From contig NZ_CP047210.1 of the NCBI RefSeq assembly GCF_030408775.1, positions 2,170,001 through 2,234,000 on the forward strand: 64,000 nucleotides of DNA, read 5' to 3'. The stretch comes from Corynebacterium fournieri (GTDB taxonomy: Bacteria > Actinomycetota > Actinomycetes > Mycobacteriales > Mycobacteriaceae). Of the stretch, positions 56,416-64,000 are shown in pieces. The notes below the pieces were generated by a model that was not told where the DNA came from, made no database searches, and saw only the letters and a list, made by a program, of their open reading frames with translations. The number at the start of each line of letters is the position of its first letter. Positions within the stretch are counted from its first letter, which is position 1. Made by a program: the position numbers and the translations under genes.

Positions 56416-57738
56416 CTACTTGTTCAGCTTCGGGGTGATGTCGCGGTCGATGACCTGCTGGGTTTCCTTGTCCAGGTCAGCGAAGACCTTCTCCACGTCC
56501 TCGCCGCCGACGGTGATGCGGTCCAGGGCGCCGCCGATGCGCTTGCCGCCGCCCGGCACGAAGACGCGGGCGAAGTCCTGCGGCTTGGTGTTCTCGTTGA
56601 GCTGCTTGATCGCGGTCTCCGCGTTCGGGTTCTCGTCGAGGAACGTGCGCTCTTCAGCGTTTTCCAGAGCGTCCTTGCGCACCGGCATGTACCCCGTCTT
56701 CTGGGAGAACTTGATGGTGTTTTCGGTGTTGGTGATGAAGTCGATGAACTTCACCGCGTTCTTCTTGCGCGCGTCCGAGATGCCGTTGGGCACCGCCAGA
56801 CCAGCACCACCGGTGGCTGCGGACGGGCCGGGGCCCGGCAGGTAAGTGGTGATAAACGGTACAGTCGCGGACTCCTTCAGCCCGCCGAGAGAGCCGGTGG
56901 ATTCCAGCAGAGCCGACGCGTTGCCGTTGCCGAACGCGACGGTCGGGTCGGTGCTGATCTCGATGTGGCCCTTCTGCACCTGATCCTGCAGGAACTTCGC
57001 CGCCTCGATGGTCTTCGGGTCGGTGAAGGTCGGCTCCCACTCCTTGGAGTAGCCGCCGCCGAACGCCCACACCATGCCCTGGAAGTACCAGTCCAGGTAG
57101 CTGGAGCCGTCCGGGATCACCAGCGACGGGTTGCCGGTCTTTTCCTTGAGCTTGCCTGCCCACTCGTCGAATTCCTGCCAGGTCTCCGGCCCTCGGTCCG
57201 TCGGCAAGCCTGCTGCCTTGAGGTCGTCGGTGTTCCAGTACATCAGGTTGGTGGAGCGGGAGTAGGGCACGCCGTAGTGCTTGCCTTCGAAGAGGTAGTC
57301 GTCGCGCAGGGTGTCAACGTAGGAGTCGGAGTTGATGTTCTCGGACTCCCAGAGCTCGTCCAGCGGGGTGGTGGCGTCGTTGAGCGCGAAGTTGAACCAG
57401 GTCACGTCGGAGGCGACGATGACATCCGGCAGGTCCGAGCCGGCCAGCGCAGCGTTGAACTTCTGGGCGAGCTCCTCGTAGTTCGCGCCGCCGTCCACGA
57501 GCTCGACGCTCAGGTCCGGGTTTTCCTTCTCAAACGCGTCGATGAGCTCCTGCTCCAGGTCGCGGGACTTGCCCGGGTGGTTGGACCAGAACACGATCTT
57601 GTTTTCGTCGCCGGCGGCATTGCCGCCCTGGTTTCCGGAGTCGCTGGTGGAGCCGCCCGCGCATGCGGTCAGGGAAACTGCGGTGAGTGCAGCCAGGGCT
57701 GCGGCGCCGAGACGCTTGGTCAGGGAGTTGGTGGACAT
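56416..57738 (-). CDS. ugpB: Glycerol-3-phosphate-type substrate-binding lipoprotein UgpB
   Basis: This 440-residue exported binding protein has a lipoprotein signal (AAALAALTAVSLTACAGG). A class I solute-binding fold follows: KIVFWSNHPGKSRDLEQELIDAFEKENPDL, VPYSRSTNLMYWNTD and SYLDWYFQGMVWAFGG. It is assigned to sn-glycerol-3-phosphate or its diesters from the operon and the nearby phosphodiesterases; other sugar phosphates remain possible. ATG 57738 has GGAG upstream; the long open frame upstream overlaps ugpE and is not used. Confidence 0.87.
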   Translation of the reverse strand: MSTNSLTKRLGAAALAALTAVSLTACAGGSTSDSGNQGGNAAGDENKIVFWSNHPGKSRDLEQELIDAFEKENPDLSVELVDGGANYEELAQKFNAALAGSDLPDVIVASDVTWFNFALNDATTPLDELWESENINSDSYVDTLRDDYLFEGKHYGVPYSRSTNLMYWNTDDLKAAGLPTDRGPETWQEFDEWAGKLKEKTGNPSLVIPDGSSYLDWYFQGMVWAFGGGYSKEWEPTFTDPKTIEAAKFLQDQVQKGHIEISTDPTVAFGNGNASALLESTGSLGGLKESATVPFITTYLPGPGPSAATGGAGLAVPNGISDARKKNAVKFIDFITNTENTIKFSQKTGYMPVRKDALENAEERTFLDENPNAETAIKQLNENTKPQDFARVFVPGGGKRIGGALDRITVGGEDVEKVFADLDKETQQVIDRDITPKLNK

Positions 57739-57782
57739 AGGGTTCTCCATTCTTGAGTTGGTGTGGGGAAATCTGTGGCGGG

Positions 57783-58775
57783 TCAGCCCTTGACAGCGCC
57801 CGCGGTCAGGCCCTTGATCATCTGCTTTTGCAGCAGGATGAACACGATGATCATGGGCAGCGTCGTCAGGACCGTGCCTGCCATCACCGGCGCCCAGTTG
57901 GTCACGCCTTCCGCGTCCTGCAGGCGGGTCAGGCCGACGGGCAGCGTCGCCGCGGCCGGCGTATCGGTGATCAGGAACGGCCAGAGGTATTCGTTCCACT
58001 CGTTGACCACGGTGATGAGCAAAAACGCCGAGAGCGTGGGCCACGACATGGGCAAGACGACCTTGAACAGCTTGGTAAAAAAGCCCGCTCCGTCCATCTC
58101 TGCGGCCTCGATGATCTCGGTTGGCAGGGACTGGAAGTGGTTGCGCATGAGGAAGCACCCGAACGCCACGCCCGCCAACGGCACGACCACGCCTGTCCAG
58201 GTGTCCCGCCAGCCGAGTGAGGCGGCCAGTGCGTAGTTGGAGATGATGGTGATCTGGTTGGGCACCATCAGTGCCGCAATCACCAGCAGGAACAGCAGGT
58301 TGCGTCCGGGAAACCGGAGGAACGCGAACGCGTAGGCGGACAGCACGCCGAGGACCACCTTGATCACGGTGAGGATGAGCGTGATGCCGATGGAGTTACG
58401 CAGGTATTGCGGGAAGCCGGAGGTCTCCCACACCCGCGCGTAGTTTTCGGGCACCACCGGGTCGGGCCAGAACGTGATCGGGTCGGAGTAGACGTCCTGG
58501 TAGGTCTTAAACGAGGTGATCACGATGAAGTACAGCGGCACCATGATCAGCAGCACGGTGAGCACGAGTGCGACGTAGCCAGCTGTTTTCATCCCCTTGG
58601 AGCTCGTCTCCGCCGGCGCGCCTTTGCGTTTGCGTTGCGCGTCGGTGACGACCGGCTCCCCCGCTGCTTGGCTGCCCGGCACCGGCGGCAGGGCGTTTTC
58701 GTCGCGTTCGATTGCGGCTGGGCTTTGCGACGTCAGCTTCGCTTTGCCGGCATCTGCCGAAAATTTCGTCGACAT
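57783..58775 (-). CDS. ugpE: ABC transporter permease UgpE
   Basis: This 330-residue inner-membrane component has an unusually long charged N-terminal tail (about 60 residues) before six helices. The EAA loop reads EIIEAAEMDGAGFFTKLFKVVLPMSWP (about 245). The ATG follows the ugpA TAG without a gap. It pairs with UgpA to form the channel. Confidence 0.9.
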   Translation of the reverse strand: MSTKFSADAGKAKLTSQSPAAIERDENALPPVPGSQAAGEPVVTDAQRKRKGAPAETSSKGMKTAGYVALVLTVLLIMVPLYFIVITSFKTYQDVYSDPITFWPDPVVPENYARVWETSGFPQYLRNSIGITLILTVIKVVLGVLSAYAFAFLRFPGRNLLFLLVIAALMVPNQITIISNYALAASLGWRDTWTGVVVPLAGVAFGCFLMRNHFQSLPTEIIEAAEMDGAGFFTKLFKVVLPMSWPTLSAFLLITVVNEWNEYLWPFLITDTPAAATLPVGLTRLQDAEGVTNWAPVMAGTVLTTLPMIIVFILLQKQMIKGLTAGAVKG

Positions 58776-59729
58776 CTACTTGTCCAGCCTTTCCTGCAGC
58801 TTGATCTGGAGCACGGTGATGACCAGGACCACGAGGAACATGACCGTGGCAACGGCGGCGCCGTAACCGGCACGCCCGTTGACGAACGTCTCGGTGTAGA
58901 CCTGGAACACCATGGTTGTGGTGCCGTAGGTGAATGGGCCTCCCCTGGTCATCGCGTTGATGACGTCGAAGACCTGGAACGAGTTCAGCAGCACGGTGAT
59001 GAGCAGGAAGAAGGTGGTTCCCCGCAGCTGGGGCAGCACCACACGGAAGAAGTGGCGCGCTGCCGGGGTGCCGTCGATCTCGGCTGCCTCGTCGAGGTCG
59101 TGGCGGCGGCCCTGCAGCGCGGCGAGATAGATGACGAAGACGTAGCCGACGTTTTTCCAGATGTAGGTCACCGTGATCATGAACAGCGCCCAGCCGGAGT
59201 TTTGGTAGAAGTTCGGCACCGGGGTGTGCAGCAGGTTGAGGAAGTACTGGATCAACCCGTACCGCGGGTCGAACACGAACTGGAAGACCACACCAATCGC
59301 CGCGCCCGCGATGACGTACGGGGCGAACACCATGGAGCGCACCGCCGCGCGCCCGAAGAGTTTCTGGTCGAGCAACACCGCGAGCGCGAGTCCGATCACC
59401 ATGGATCCTGCCACCGCGAAGAAGGTGAAGATCAGGGTGTTCCACACAATCGTCTTCGTCTCCGGGGCCTGGAACCAGTCGATGTAGTTTTGCAGGCCCA
59501 CCCACGTCATCGACGGCGAGGAGATGTTCCAGTTGTAAAACGAGATCCTGATGTTGTCGATGAGCGGACGGTACGTAAACAGGATCAACAGCAGCAGGTT
59601 CGGGCCGATCAGCAGTGCGGCAAGACCCACCTGGCGCCAATCCACCTTGTGGCGCCTCTTACCCCGGGAGGCGGCGTACTCCTCGGAGACCTGCGGCTCC
59701 ACGGAGACAGCCGGGATCATCGCGTTCAT
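58776..59729 (-). CDS. ugpA: ABC transporter permease UgpA
   Basis: This 317-residue permease has six helices and an EAA loop DLDEAAEIDGTPAARHFFRVVLPQLRG (about 225). ATG 59729 is preferred over GTG 59738, because the -10 TACTGT ends 7 nt before this ATG (GTG 59738 lies inside the hexamer). It is first gene of ugpAEBC and lies directly after three 11-bp repeats that may be a phosphate box. Confidence 0.9.
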   Translation of the reverse strand: MNAMIPAVSVEPQVSEEYAASRGKRRHKVDWRQVGLAALLIGPNLLLLILFTYRPLIDNIRISFYNWNISSPSMTWVGLQNYIDWFQAPETKTIVWNTLIFTFFAVAGSMVIGLALAVLLDQKLFGRAAVRSMVFAPYVIAGAAIGVVFQFVFDPRYGLIQYFLNLLHTPVPNFYQNSGWALFMITVTYIWKNVGYVFVIYLAALQGRRHDLDEAAEIDGTPAARHFFRVVLPQLRGTTFFLLITVLLNSFQVFDVINAMTRGGPFTYGTTTMVFQVYTETFVNGRAGYGAAVATVMFLVVLVITVLQIKLQERLDK

Positions 59730-59736
59730 AGCGGGC

Positions 59737-59771
59737 ACAGTAGAACCTGAGCATGAACTCGCAGTTAACTT
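59737..59771 (-). promoter_or_regulatory. ugpA promoter with 11-bp direct repeats (PHO-box-like)
   Basis: On the minus strand three 11-bp units run AGTTAACTGCG, AGTTCATGCTC, AGGTTCTACTG, ending in the -10 TACTGT (59742-59737). An 11-bp period of partly conserved repeats is the layout of PhoB/PhoR boxes. C. glutamicum ugpA is a PhoR target, which fits. Confidence 0.55.
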
Positions 59772-59835
59772 AGAGTTTTATTAAAGAAAACGTTCACCCA
59801 ACGAACAGTGCGCGCCACGCAACGCCCGCCCCAAC

Positions 59836-59918
59836 CCGCGAAACCGGCTAGCAAGAACCGGCTACCCGTTGAAAAACCAACGGGTAGCCGGATCCTAGTA
59901 GCCGGATCCGGCGCGGGA
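59836..59918. repeat. 83-bp nested palindromic element, copy C
   Basis: Same orientation and nearly the same sequence as copy B at 55141; the two differences seen are GGATCC for GGTTCC and CCGGCG for CCAGCG. It lies between ugpA and the DUF5926 gene, so the two copies bracket the ugp operon. Confidence 0.85.
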
Positions 59919-59966
59919 TGCCGGGGCGCCGGGGTGCTGGAGTACCGGGGTGCCCGCGCCGGACCG

Positions 59967-60890
59967 CTAAATGGTCACCTGGCGGGACTTGATGTTGTCC
60001 AACTGCTTGCGCTCTTCGGCGTTCAGCGCGGCGTCGTTGGTGTACTCCGCCTCGATCTGCGTGTTCAGCGCGGCCAGGGCCTTTTCGTACGAGTCTGCCT
60101 CCACGGACGGATCGAGGTCGAACACCGGAACGACCAGGCCGTGGGTGCGGAAGGCGCCGGCGAACTTGGTGCCCTCGCCCAGGTTCAGCTCGCCGCGTGC
60201 GGCGATGCGGGCCAGCGCGGAAAGCATCTGTGCCTCGTTGTCCTCGGTACGCACCCAACGGATGTGAGCCTTGCCGCCGCCCGGGTTGACCCACCAGACG
60301 GCGCCCGGCAGGTCCGCGCCGACCTTCTCGGAGGGCAGCACGGCGTCGTTGGCCTGCTGCAGCGCCTGCTGGATCTGCGGCGGAACGCTCGCGCCCGCGG
60401 GGAACCACCAGGAGAAGTCCTGGTAGGTGGTGATGTCGGGGGTGGCGGAGCCGTCGATGAGCGAGGAAAGCTCCGGCTGCGAGCCGTCGGCGATGGTGGA
60501 CTGCAGCGTCTCGCCCGGCTTGGCGTCGACTACCCAGTTCAGCGCGTATGCGAGGTCGCGGCCCGGGTTCTGCGAGTGGGAGGTGACCTGCAGCGCGACG
60601 AAGCGCTCGCCGCCCTCGGACTCCTCGCGCACCAGCGCGGCAACCGCGCCCGGCAGAACGGTGACGATGTTGACGGGCGTGCCCTTGATGTCGTACGCGG
60701 TTACGGCCGACGGCACGAACTCCTGCAGCGCGACCAGGTCCGCCTCTGCGGCGAGCCCGCCGAACGGGCGGGGGTCCTTTTGAAACTGGGCGCGCTCGGC
60801 GGCGCGGGCGGCCAGCTTCGCCTCGCGGCGGGACATGCCCTCGGGCAGCTCTTCGCGGTTTTTCTTCTTTTTCGGCTTGCGTTGCACCAT
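59967..60890 (-). CDS. DUF5926 family protein
   Basis: This 307-residue actinobacterial protein begins with a very basic tail (MVQRKPKKKKNREELPEGMSRREAKLAARAAERAQF), then a soluble domain with GSATPDITTYQDFSWWFPAG and VWWVNPGGGKAHIRWVRTEDNEAQML. The basic Lys-rich tail suggests nucleic-acid contact, but the function is unknown. ATG 60890 is fixed by a -10 TAGATT 7 nt upstream (60903-60898), a leaderless start. Confidence 0.8.
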   Translation of the reverse strand: MVQRKPKKKKNREELPEGMSRREAKLAARAAERAQFQKDPRPFGGLAAEADLVALQEFVPSAVTAYDIKGTPVNIVTVLPGAVAALVREESEGGERFVALQVTSHSQNPGRDLAYALNWVVDAKPGETLQSTIADGSQPELSSLIDGSATPDITTYQDFSWWFPAGASVPPQIQQALQQANDAVLPSEKVGADLPGAVWWVNPGGGKAHIRWVRTEDNEAQMLSALARIAARGELNLGEGTKFAGAFRTHGLVVPVFDLDPSVEADSYEKALAALNTQIEAEYTNDAALNAEERKQLDNIKSRQVTI

Positions 60891-60927
60891 GGGCGCAAAT
60901 CTACAGCACACCCGCGCGCGAAAACGC

Positions 60928-61617
60928 CTAAGACAGCGTCTGCAGCGCGATGTGGGGAAGGTCGGTGCCGATCAGCGTGGCCCCGTGTTGGTGCAGCCAC
61001 TCCATGTCCCGGGGCAGGTTGACGGTCCACACGTAGGTGCGCAGCTGGCCGTCAAAAAGCTCCGGATGCGCTTTCGCCTCCCGCACACTCGGCCCGGCGC
61101 TGCAGTCGCCGACCTGAACGAACGGCTCATCCACCAGGAGAAATGTCTCAATTGCGGGCAGCAGGTGCTGGAAACGCTCGATCGCCTCGGGGTTGAAGGA
61201 GATCAGATGCACCCGCTCGTCCGCCTCCATTCCGCGGGCGCGCAGGACGTGCGCCACCGCCTCTTCCAATTCGGCGCCGAAGGGCGACAGGTGCTTCGTC
61301 TCGATGAGGATGTGCTTGCCCGGGTATTCGTCCAGCAGGTCCAGCAGCTCGTCGAGCAGCATGATCTCCTGCGGGTCGTCGTCGGTGCCGATGTTGAGTT
61401 GCTTTAGATCGTCGACAAGCAGCTGCGCCACCTCGCCACTGCCGTTGGACGTGCGGTCCACGGTGAGGTCGTGGATGACCACCACCTGGCCGTCCTTGGA
61501 CAGGTTCACGTCGCATTCGATGCCCGCGATGTCCAGCTTGAGCGCCTCCTCGAAGGCGCGGCGGGTGTTTTCCGGGTACAGGCCGTTGAAGCCGCGGTGC
61601 GCAATGATGCCGGTCAC
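60928..61617 (-). CDS. Glycerophosphodiester phosphodiesterase 1
   Basis: It cleaves glycerophosphodiesters to sn-glycerol-3-phosphate and an alcohol. The 229-residue GDPD barrel has IIAHRGFNGLYPENTRRAFEEAL, GIECDVNLSKDGQVVVIHDLTVDRTSNGSG and C-terminal TYVWTVNL...LIGTDLPHIAL. All the catalytic His, Glu and Asp positions are present, including the PENT motif. There is no signal peptide, so it is cytosolic. It lies 6 bp after the second GDPD gene, in the same operon. Confidence 0.93.
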   Translation of the reverse strand: MTGIIAHRGFNGLYPENTRRAFEEALKLDIAGIECDVNLSKDGQVVVIHDLTVDRTSNGSGEVAQLLVDDLKQLNIGTDDDPQEIMLLDELLDLLDEYPGKHILIETKHLSPFGAELEEAVAHVLRARGMEADERVHLISFNPEAIERFQHLLPAIETFLLVDEPFVQVGDCSAGPSVREAKAHPELFDGQLRTYVWTVNLPRDMEWLHQHGATLIGTDLPHIALQTLS

Positions 61618-61623
61618 GGCTGC

Positions 61624-62379
61624 TTACCCCGCAATCGCCGCGGCCGGCACCTGCTCGAACGTCGTCAGCGCCACGTCGGGCAGGTCGGTGGCGATGACGT
61701 CGACGTTGTTGTCCGCGCACCAGCGCATCTGGCGCGGGGTGTTCACGGTCCACGTGTACGTTTTCAGCCCGCGGTAGCCCAACAGCTCACGTCGCAGCTG
61801 CAGGTGCTGCAGGGCCGGGCCCACGCCGTAGGGGCGGGAGAACATGCGGGCTTTGCGGTTCCACCGCATCTCTTTGAGGCGGAACAGGTAGAAGGTCTCC
61901 AGCTCGGGCGCCATGTGGGTGAAGTAGCGCACGGCGCGGTGGGAAAAGGAGATCACGTGCACGTTCTCGGATTCGTGCAGGCCGGCGTACCGCAGGGTGC
62001 GCAGGGTTTGCTCGTCTATTTCGGGGCCGTAGATGGTGGGGTGCTTGGTTTCGATATAGATGTGCTTGTCCGGGTAGTCCTGCATGAGTTCCAGCAGCTC
62101 TTCCAGGCACATGATCTGCTGCGGTTCGTCTTCGGTGCCGCAGTTGAGCTCGCGCAGATCGGCGAAGTCCAGGCAGTCGATGCGCCCGCGGCCGTCGGTG
62201 GTGCGGGCCACGGAGGCGTCGTGGAAGACCACCACGCGCCCGTCGCGGGTCAGGCGCACGTCGCATTCGATGCCGTGGATGGGCAGTTTCAGCGCTTCTT
62301 CGAACGCCCGGCGCGTCAGTTCCGGGTGGTGCCCGGACAATCCGCGGTGGGCCACGATCTTTGGCATCTTCGCGTTCAC
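61624..62379 (-). CDS. Glycerophosphodiester phosphodiesterase 2
   Basis: This 251-residue paralogue of the next gene downstream has IVAHRGLSGHHPELTRRAFEEAL, GIECDVRLTRDGRVVVFHDASVARTTDG and a long insertion RMFSRPYGVGPALQHLQ. The usual P-E-N-T is P-E-L-T here, so one polar active-site residue is lost while both catalytic His remain. GTG 62379 is supported by a -10 TAGCCT 7 nt upstream. Cytosolic. Confidence 0.92.
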   Translation of the reverse strand: MNAKMPKIVAHRGLSGHHPELTRRAFEEALKLPIHGIECDVRLTRDGRVVVFHDASVARTTDGRGRIDCLDFADLRELNCGTEDEPQQIMCLEELLELMQDYPDKHIYIETKHPTIYGPEIDEQTLRTLRYAGLHESENVHVISFSHRAVRYFTHMAPELETFYLFRLKEMRWNRKARMFSRPYGVGPALQHLQLRRELLGYRGLKTYTWTVNTPRQMRWCADNNVDVIATDLPDVALTTFEQVPAAAIAG

Positions 62380-62443
62380 GGCTGCGAGGCTACCCCGGCG
62401 CTATCGTCCCCGCGACCGGAACAAATTTGGAACAATCGCAGTC

Positions 62444-64000
62444 GTGCCAGACGATCTTTTCCGCAATGCCCGTGAGGCCGTGCTCAAGCTCCCCGATGCG
62501 TTTGCGCGCGCCCGGAAGCGTTATTCCGTCAGGCGCGACGGTGTGCTTGCGTTGCCTATGGGCGCGCTGGAGGTGCTCAGCGACATCACTCCGGGCGTGC
62601 GCATGGGGGCACTGCGGCGTTTGCCGCCGAATTTCCGCGCTGGCTTGGCGGGTGCGGAGGTGGCCACGTGGGGCGCGGTCTCACCGTCGTTGCTGCCGCA
62701 CAGCTGGTGGGCGACTGCCGCGAATGTGGGGGTGTTGCAGGGCATTGGGCATGGCTTTGCGACGGTAGCTTCGCAAGCCATCCGCCCCGCAGTCCCAGAC
62801 TCGCCAAGGGCCACCATTCCTGCCCCGCTCCGGCTGGCTATGACGGGGGTGACCTGCGGCGTTTTCGTCACAGCCCTGCGCCGCCGCGCCCAGCAGGAAG
62901 CGCTGGTGGAAAGCGACGACACGTTCAAGGTCAGCTCCCAAGCGCTGGGCATCACGCTGGGCACCCTCGGCTACGGCGCGGTCCTGCTGGTGGGCGACGC
63001 AATTCAGGCGTTCATCGACGCCATCAACGAGCTGTTGGGCAAGAAGCTGCCGCCGGTGGCGTCGTGGCCCCTGGCGATCGCCGGCGGCACCGCGGTGCTG
63101 GTGCTAGTGGGCGACCGGATGGTGGTGCGCCGTTTTGCGGAGCGCGTCAGCCGCCAGGCGCTGGAGTTGGATCGCGAGTTCATGCGCGGCGCGGCGCAGC
63201 CGCAGCGTCCGGAGCGCGCGGGCTCGCCCGGTTCTGCGGTGGATTGGAACACGATGGGCCGTCAGGGCCGCGCGGTGGTCGCCGGCGGGCCGGGTCAAAA
63301 GGACATCGAGCGCCTGGTCAGCGGCGAGGCGATGGAGCCGATCCGCATCTTCGTGGGGCTGGACACCGAGTCAGACACCGAGCCGGACTTTGAGGAGATG
63401 GCTGCCGTTGCGGTGCAGGAAATGCGCCGCACCGGCGCGTTCGAGCGCAGCCACATCGCCGTGATGTCGGCGGCGGGCACGGGGTGGATCAACGACTTTC
63501 ACACCTCCGGGTTCGAGTTTGTCACCCGCGGCGATTCCGCGATCGTGTCCATGCAGTACTCCTACTTGCCGTCGGCGTACTCGTACATGGCGGACCGGAA
63601 AAACCCGGTGCGTTCTTCGCGCGTGCTCATCGAGGCGATCCGCCGCGAGCTGGAGACCATCGAGCCGGACAGGCGCCCAAGGCTCTACGTCGGCGGCGAA
63701 TCCCTCGGCGCGTACGGGGTCTCCGACGCCTTCGACAACGTGGAGGAGTTTTTGGAACACACCGCGGGCGGCGTGTTCACCGGCACACCGGGCTTCGCGC
63801 GCAACCACAGCGAGCTGACGAAGCACCGCGAGAAAGGCTCCCCGCAGCGCCTCCCGCTTATCGACGGCGGCCGCCACGTCCGCTTCACCGCCCACCCCAC
63901 GCACATCCGCCGCGATTTCCAGGGCAACAACTATGCCCACGCTTGGGACGCGCCCCGGTTCGTCTTCGCCCAGCACGCCTCCGACCCGGTGGTGTGGTGG
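62444..64000 (+). CDS. Membrane alpha/beta-hydrolase family protein (3' partial)
   Basis: The frame runs from GTG 62444 (VPDDLFRNAREAVLKLPDAFARARKRYS) to the window edge without a stop: 519 codons seen. The N-terminal half has about three hydrophobic segments (residues about 125-150, 165-190 and 205-225). The C-terminal half fits the actinobacterial Abhydrolase_9 family: RIFVGLDTESDTEPDFEEMAAVAVQEM, AAGTGWINDFHTSGFEF, VSMQYSYLPSAYSYMAD and the nucleophile elbow YVGGESLGAYG (about 423). The lipid or ester substrate is unknown. The -10-like AACAAT lies 7 nt before the GTG, a leaderless start. Confidence 0.85.
   Translation, partial: MPDDLFRNAREAVLKLPDAFARARKRYSVRRDGVLALPMGALEVLSDITPGVRMGALRRLPPNFRAGLAGAEVATWGAVSPSLLPHSWWATAANVGVLQGIGHGFATVASQAIRPAVPDSPRATIPAPLRLAMTGVTCGVFVTALRRRAQQEALVESDDTFKVSSQALGITLGTLGYGAVLLVGDAIQAFIDAINELLGKKLPPVASWPLAIAGGTAVLVLVGDRMVVRRFAERVSRQALELDREFMRGAAQPQRPERAGSPGSAVDWNTMGRQGRAVVAGGPGQKDIERLVSGEAMEPIRIFVGLDTESDTEPDFEEMAAVAVQEMRRTGAFERSHIAVMSAAGTGWINDFHTSGFEFVTRGDSAIVSMQYSYLPSAYSYMADRKNPVRSSRVLIEAIRRELETIEPDRRPRLYVGGESLGAYGVSDAFDNVEEFLEHTAGGVFTGTPGFARNHSELTKHREKGSPQRLPLIDGGRHVRFTAHPTHIRRDFQGNNYAHAWDAPRFVFAQHASDPVVWW

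Noticed and set aside
57739-58158. N-terminal extension of ugpB
   Set aside because: It overlaps ugpE in another frame; the lipoprotein signal at ATG 57738 is the true start.

Overview
The window looks like a chromosomal segment of a Corynebacterium or a close relative in the Corynebacteriales. It is GC-rich. It carries glf (galactofuranose synthesis), an LCP-family cell-wall ligase, a PGRP/LGFP-repeat amidase and a Ugp glycerol-3-phosphate importer. It also has a cop locus with the gene order and CopR operator known from C. glutamicum. Many genes have a -10 hexamer only 6-7 nt before the start codon, the signature of leaderless mRNAs common in this group. No tRNA, rRNA or CRISPR array was recognised. 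Layout: (1) 1-9.7 kb is a defence-type block. It holds a 5'-truncated methylase-like gene with a degenerate catalytic motif, then hsdM-hsdS-hsdR and a small gene of unknown function, overlapping or nearly so, and on the other strand an AAA/DUF4143 ATPase whose promoter is preceded by four 23-bp tandem repeats. (2) 9.7-27.7 kb is housekeeping: antiporter, glf, amidase, glpK, a serS-acyltransferase-HAD operon, GntR regulator, septum-formation-like protein, small metallopeptidase, pheA, DUF2891, CPBP protease and LCP protein. (3) 27.8-45.3 kb is an inserted copper-resistance island. It has a multicopper oxidase, CueP, CopR, CopS (interrupted by an in-frame TAG), two metallochaperone copies, CopB, a DUF305 lipoprotein, CsoR, CopA and CopZ. 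In its centre lies a metabolic cargo: an archaeal-type (type II) GAPDH, a class I aldolase with a one-base frameshift, a truncated GH65 phosphorylase, a cupin and a 7Fe ferredoxin, followed by IS6-like ends. A 636-bp segment (3' end of copS, chaperone, 5' end of copB) is present at 32.5 kb and again at 44.6 kb as direct repeats. The island is bracketed by what look like the two halves of a palindromic intergenic element that occurs complete elsewhere in the window. (4) 45.3-55.1 kb holds an AGCS amino-acid symporter, a YjiH-type membrane protein and the full hut system (hutG, IclR regulator, hutH, hutU, hutI) for histidine to glutamate. (5) 55.1-64 kb holds ugpAEBC, a DUF5926 protein, two tandem glycerophosphodiesterases and the start of a membrane alpha/beta-hydrolase. 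How the genes work together: the copper genes combine sensing (CopRS outside, CsoR inside), cytosolic buffering (HMA chaperones), export (CopA, CopB) and extracytoplasmic detoxification (oxidase, CueP, DUF305). The central cargo encodes alternative forms of enzymes that copper is known or expected to damage (GAPDH, a metal-dependent aldolase, a ferredoxin). My main hypothesis is therefore a 'copper-proof glycolysis' module, now partly decayed. The ugp and GDPD genes form a glycerophosphodiester/glycerol-3-phosphate scavenging set, probably phosphate-regulated; glpK elsewhere in the window feeds free glycerol into the same metabolite.
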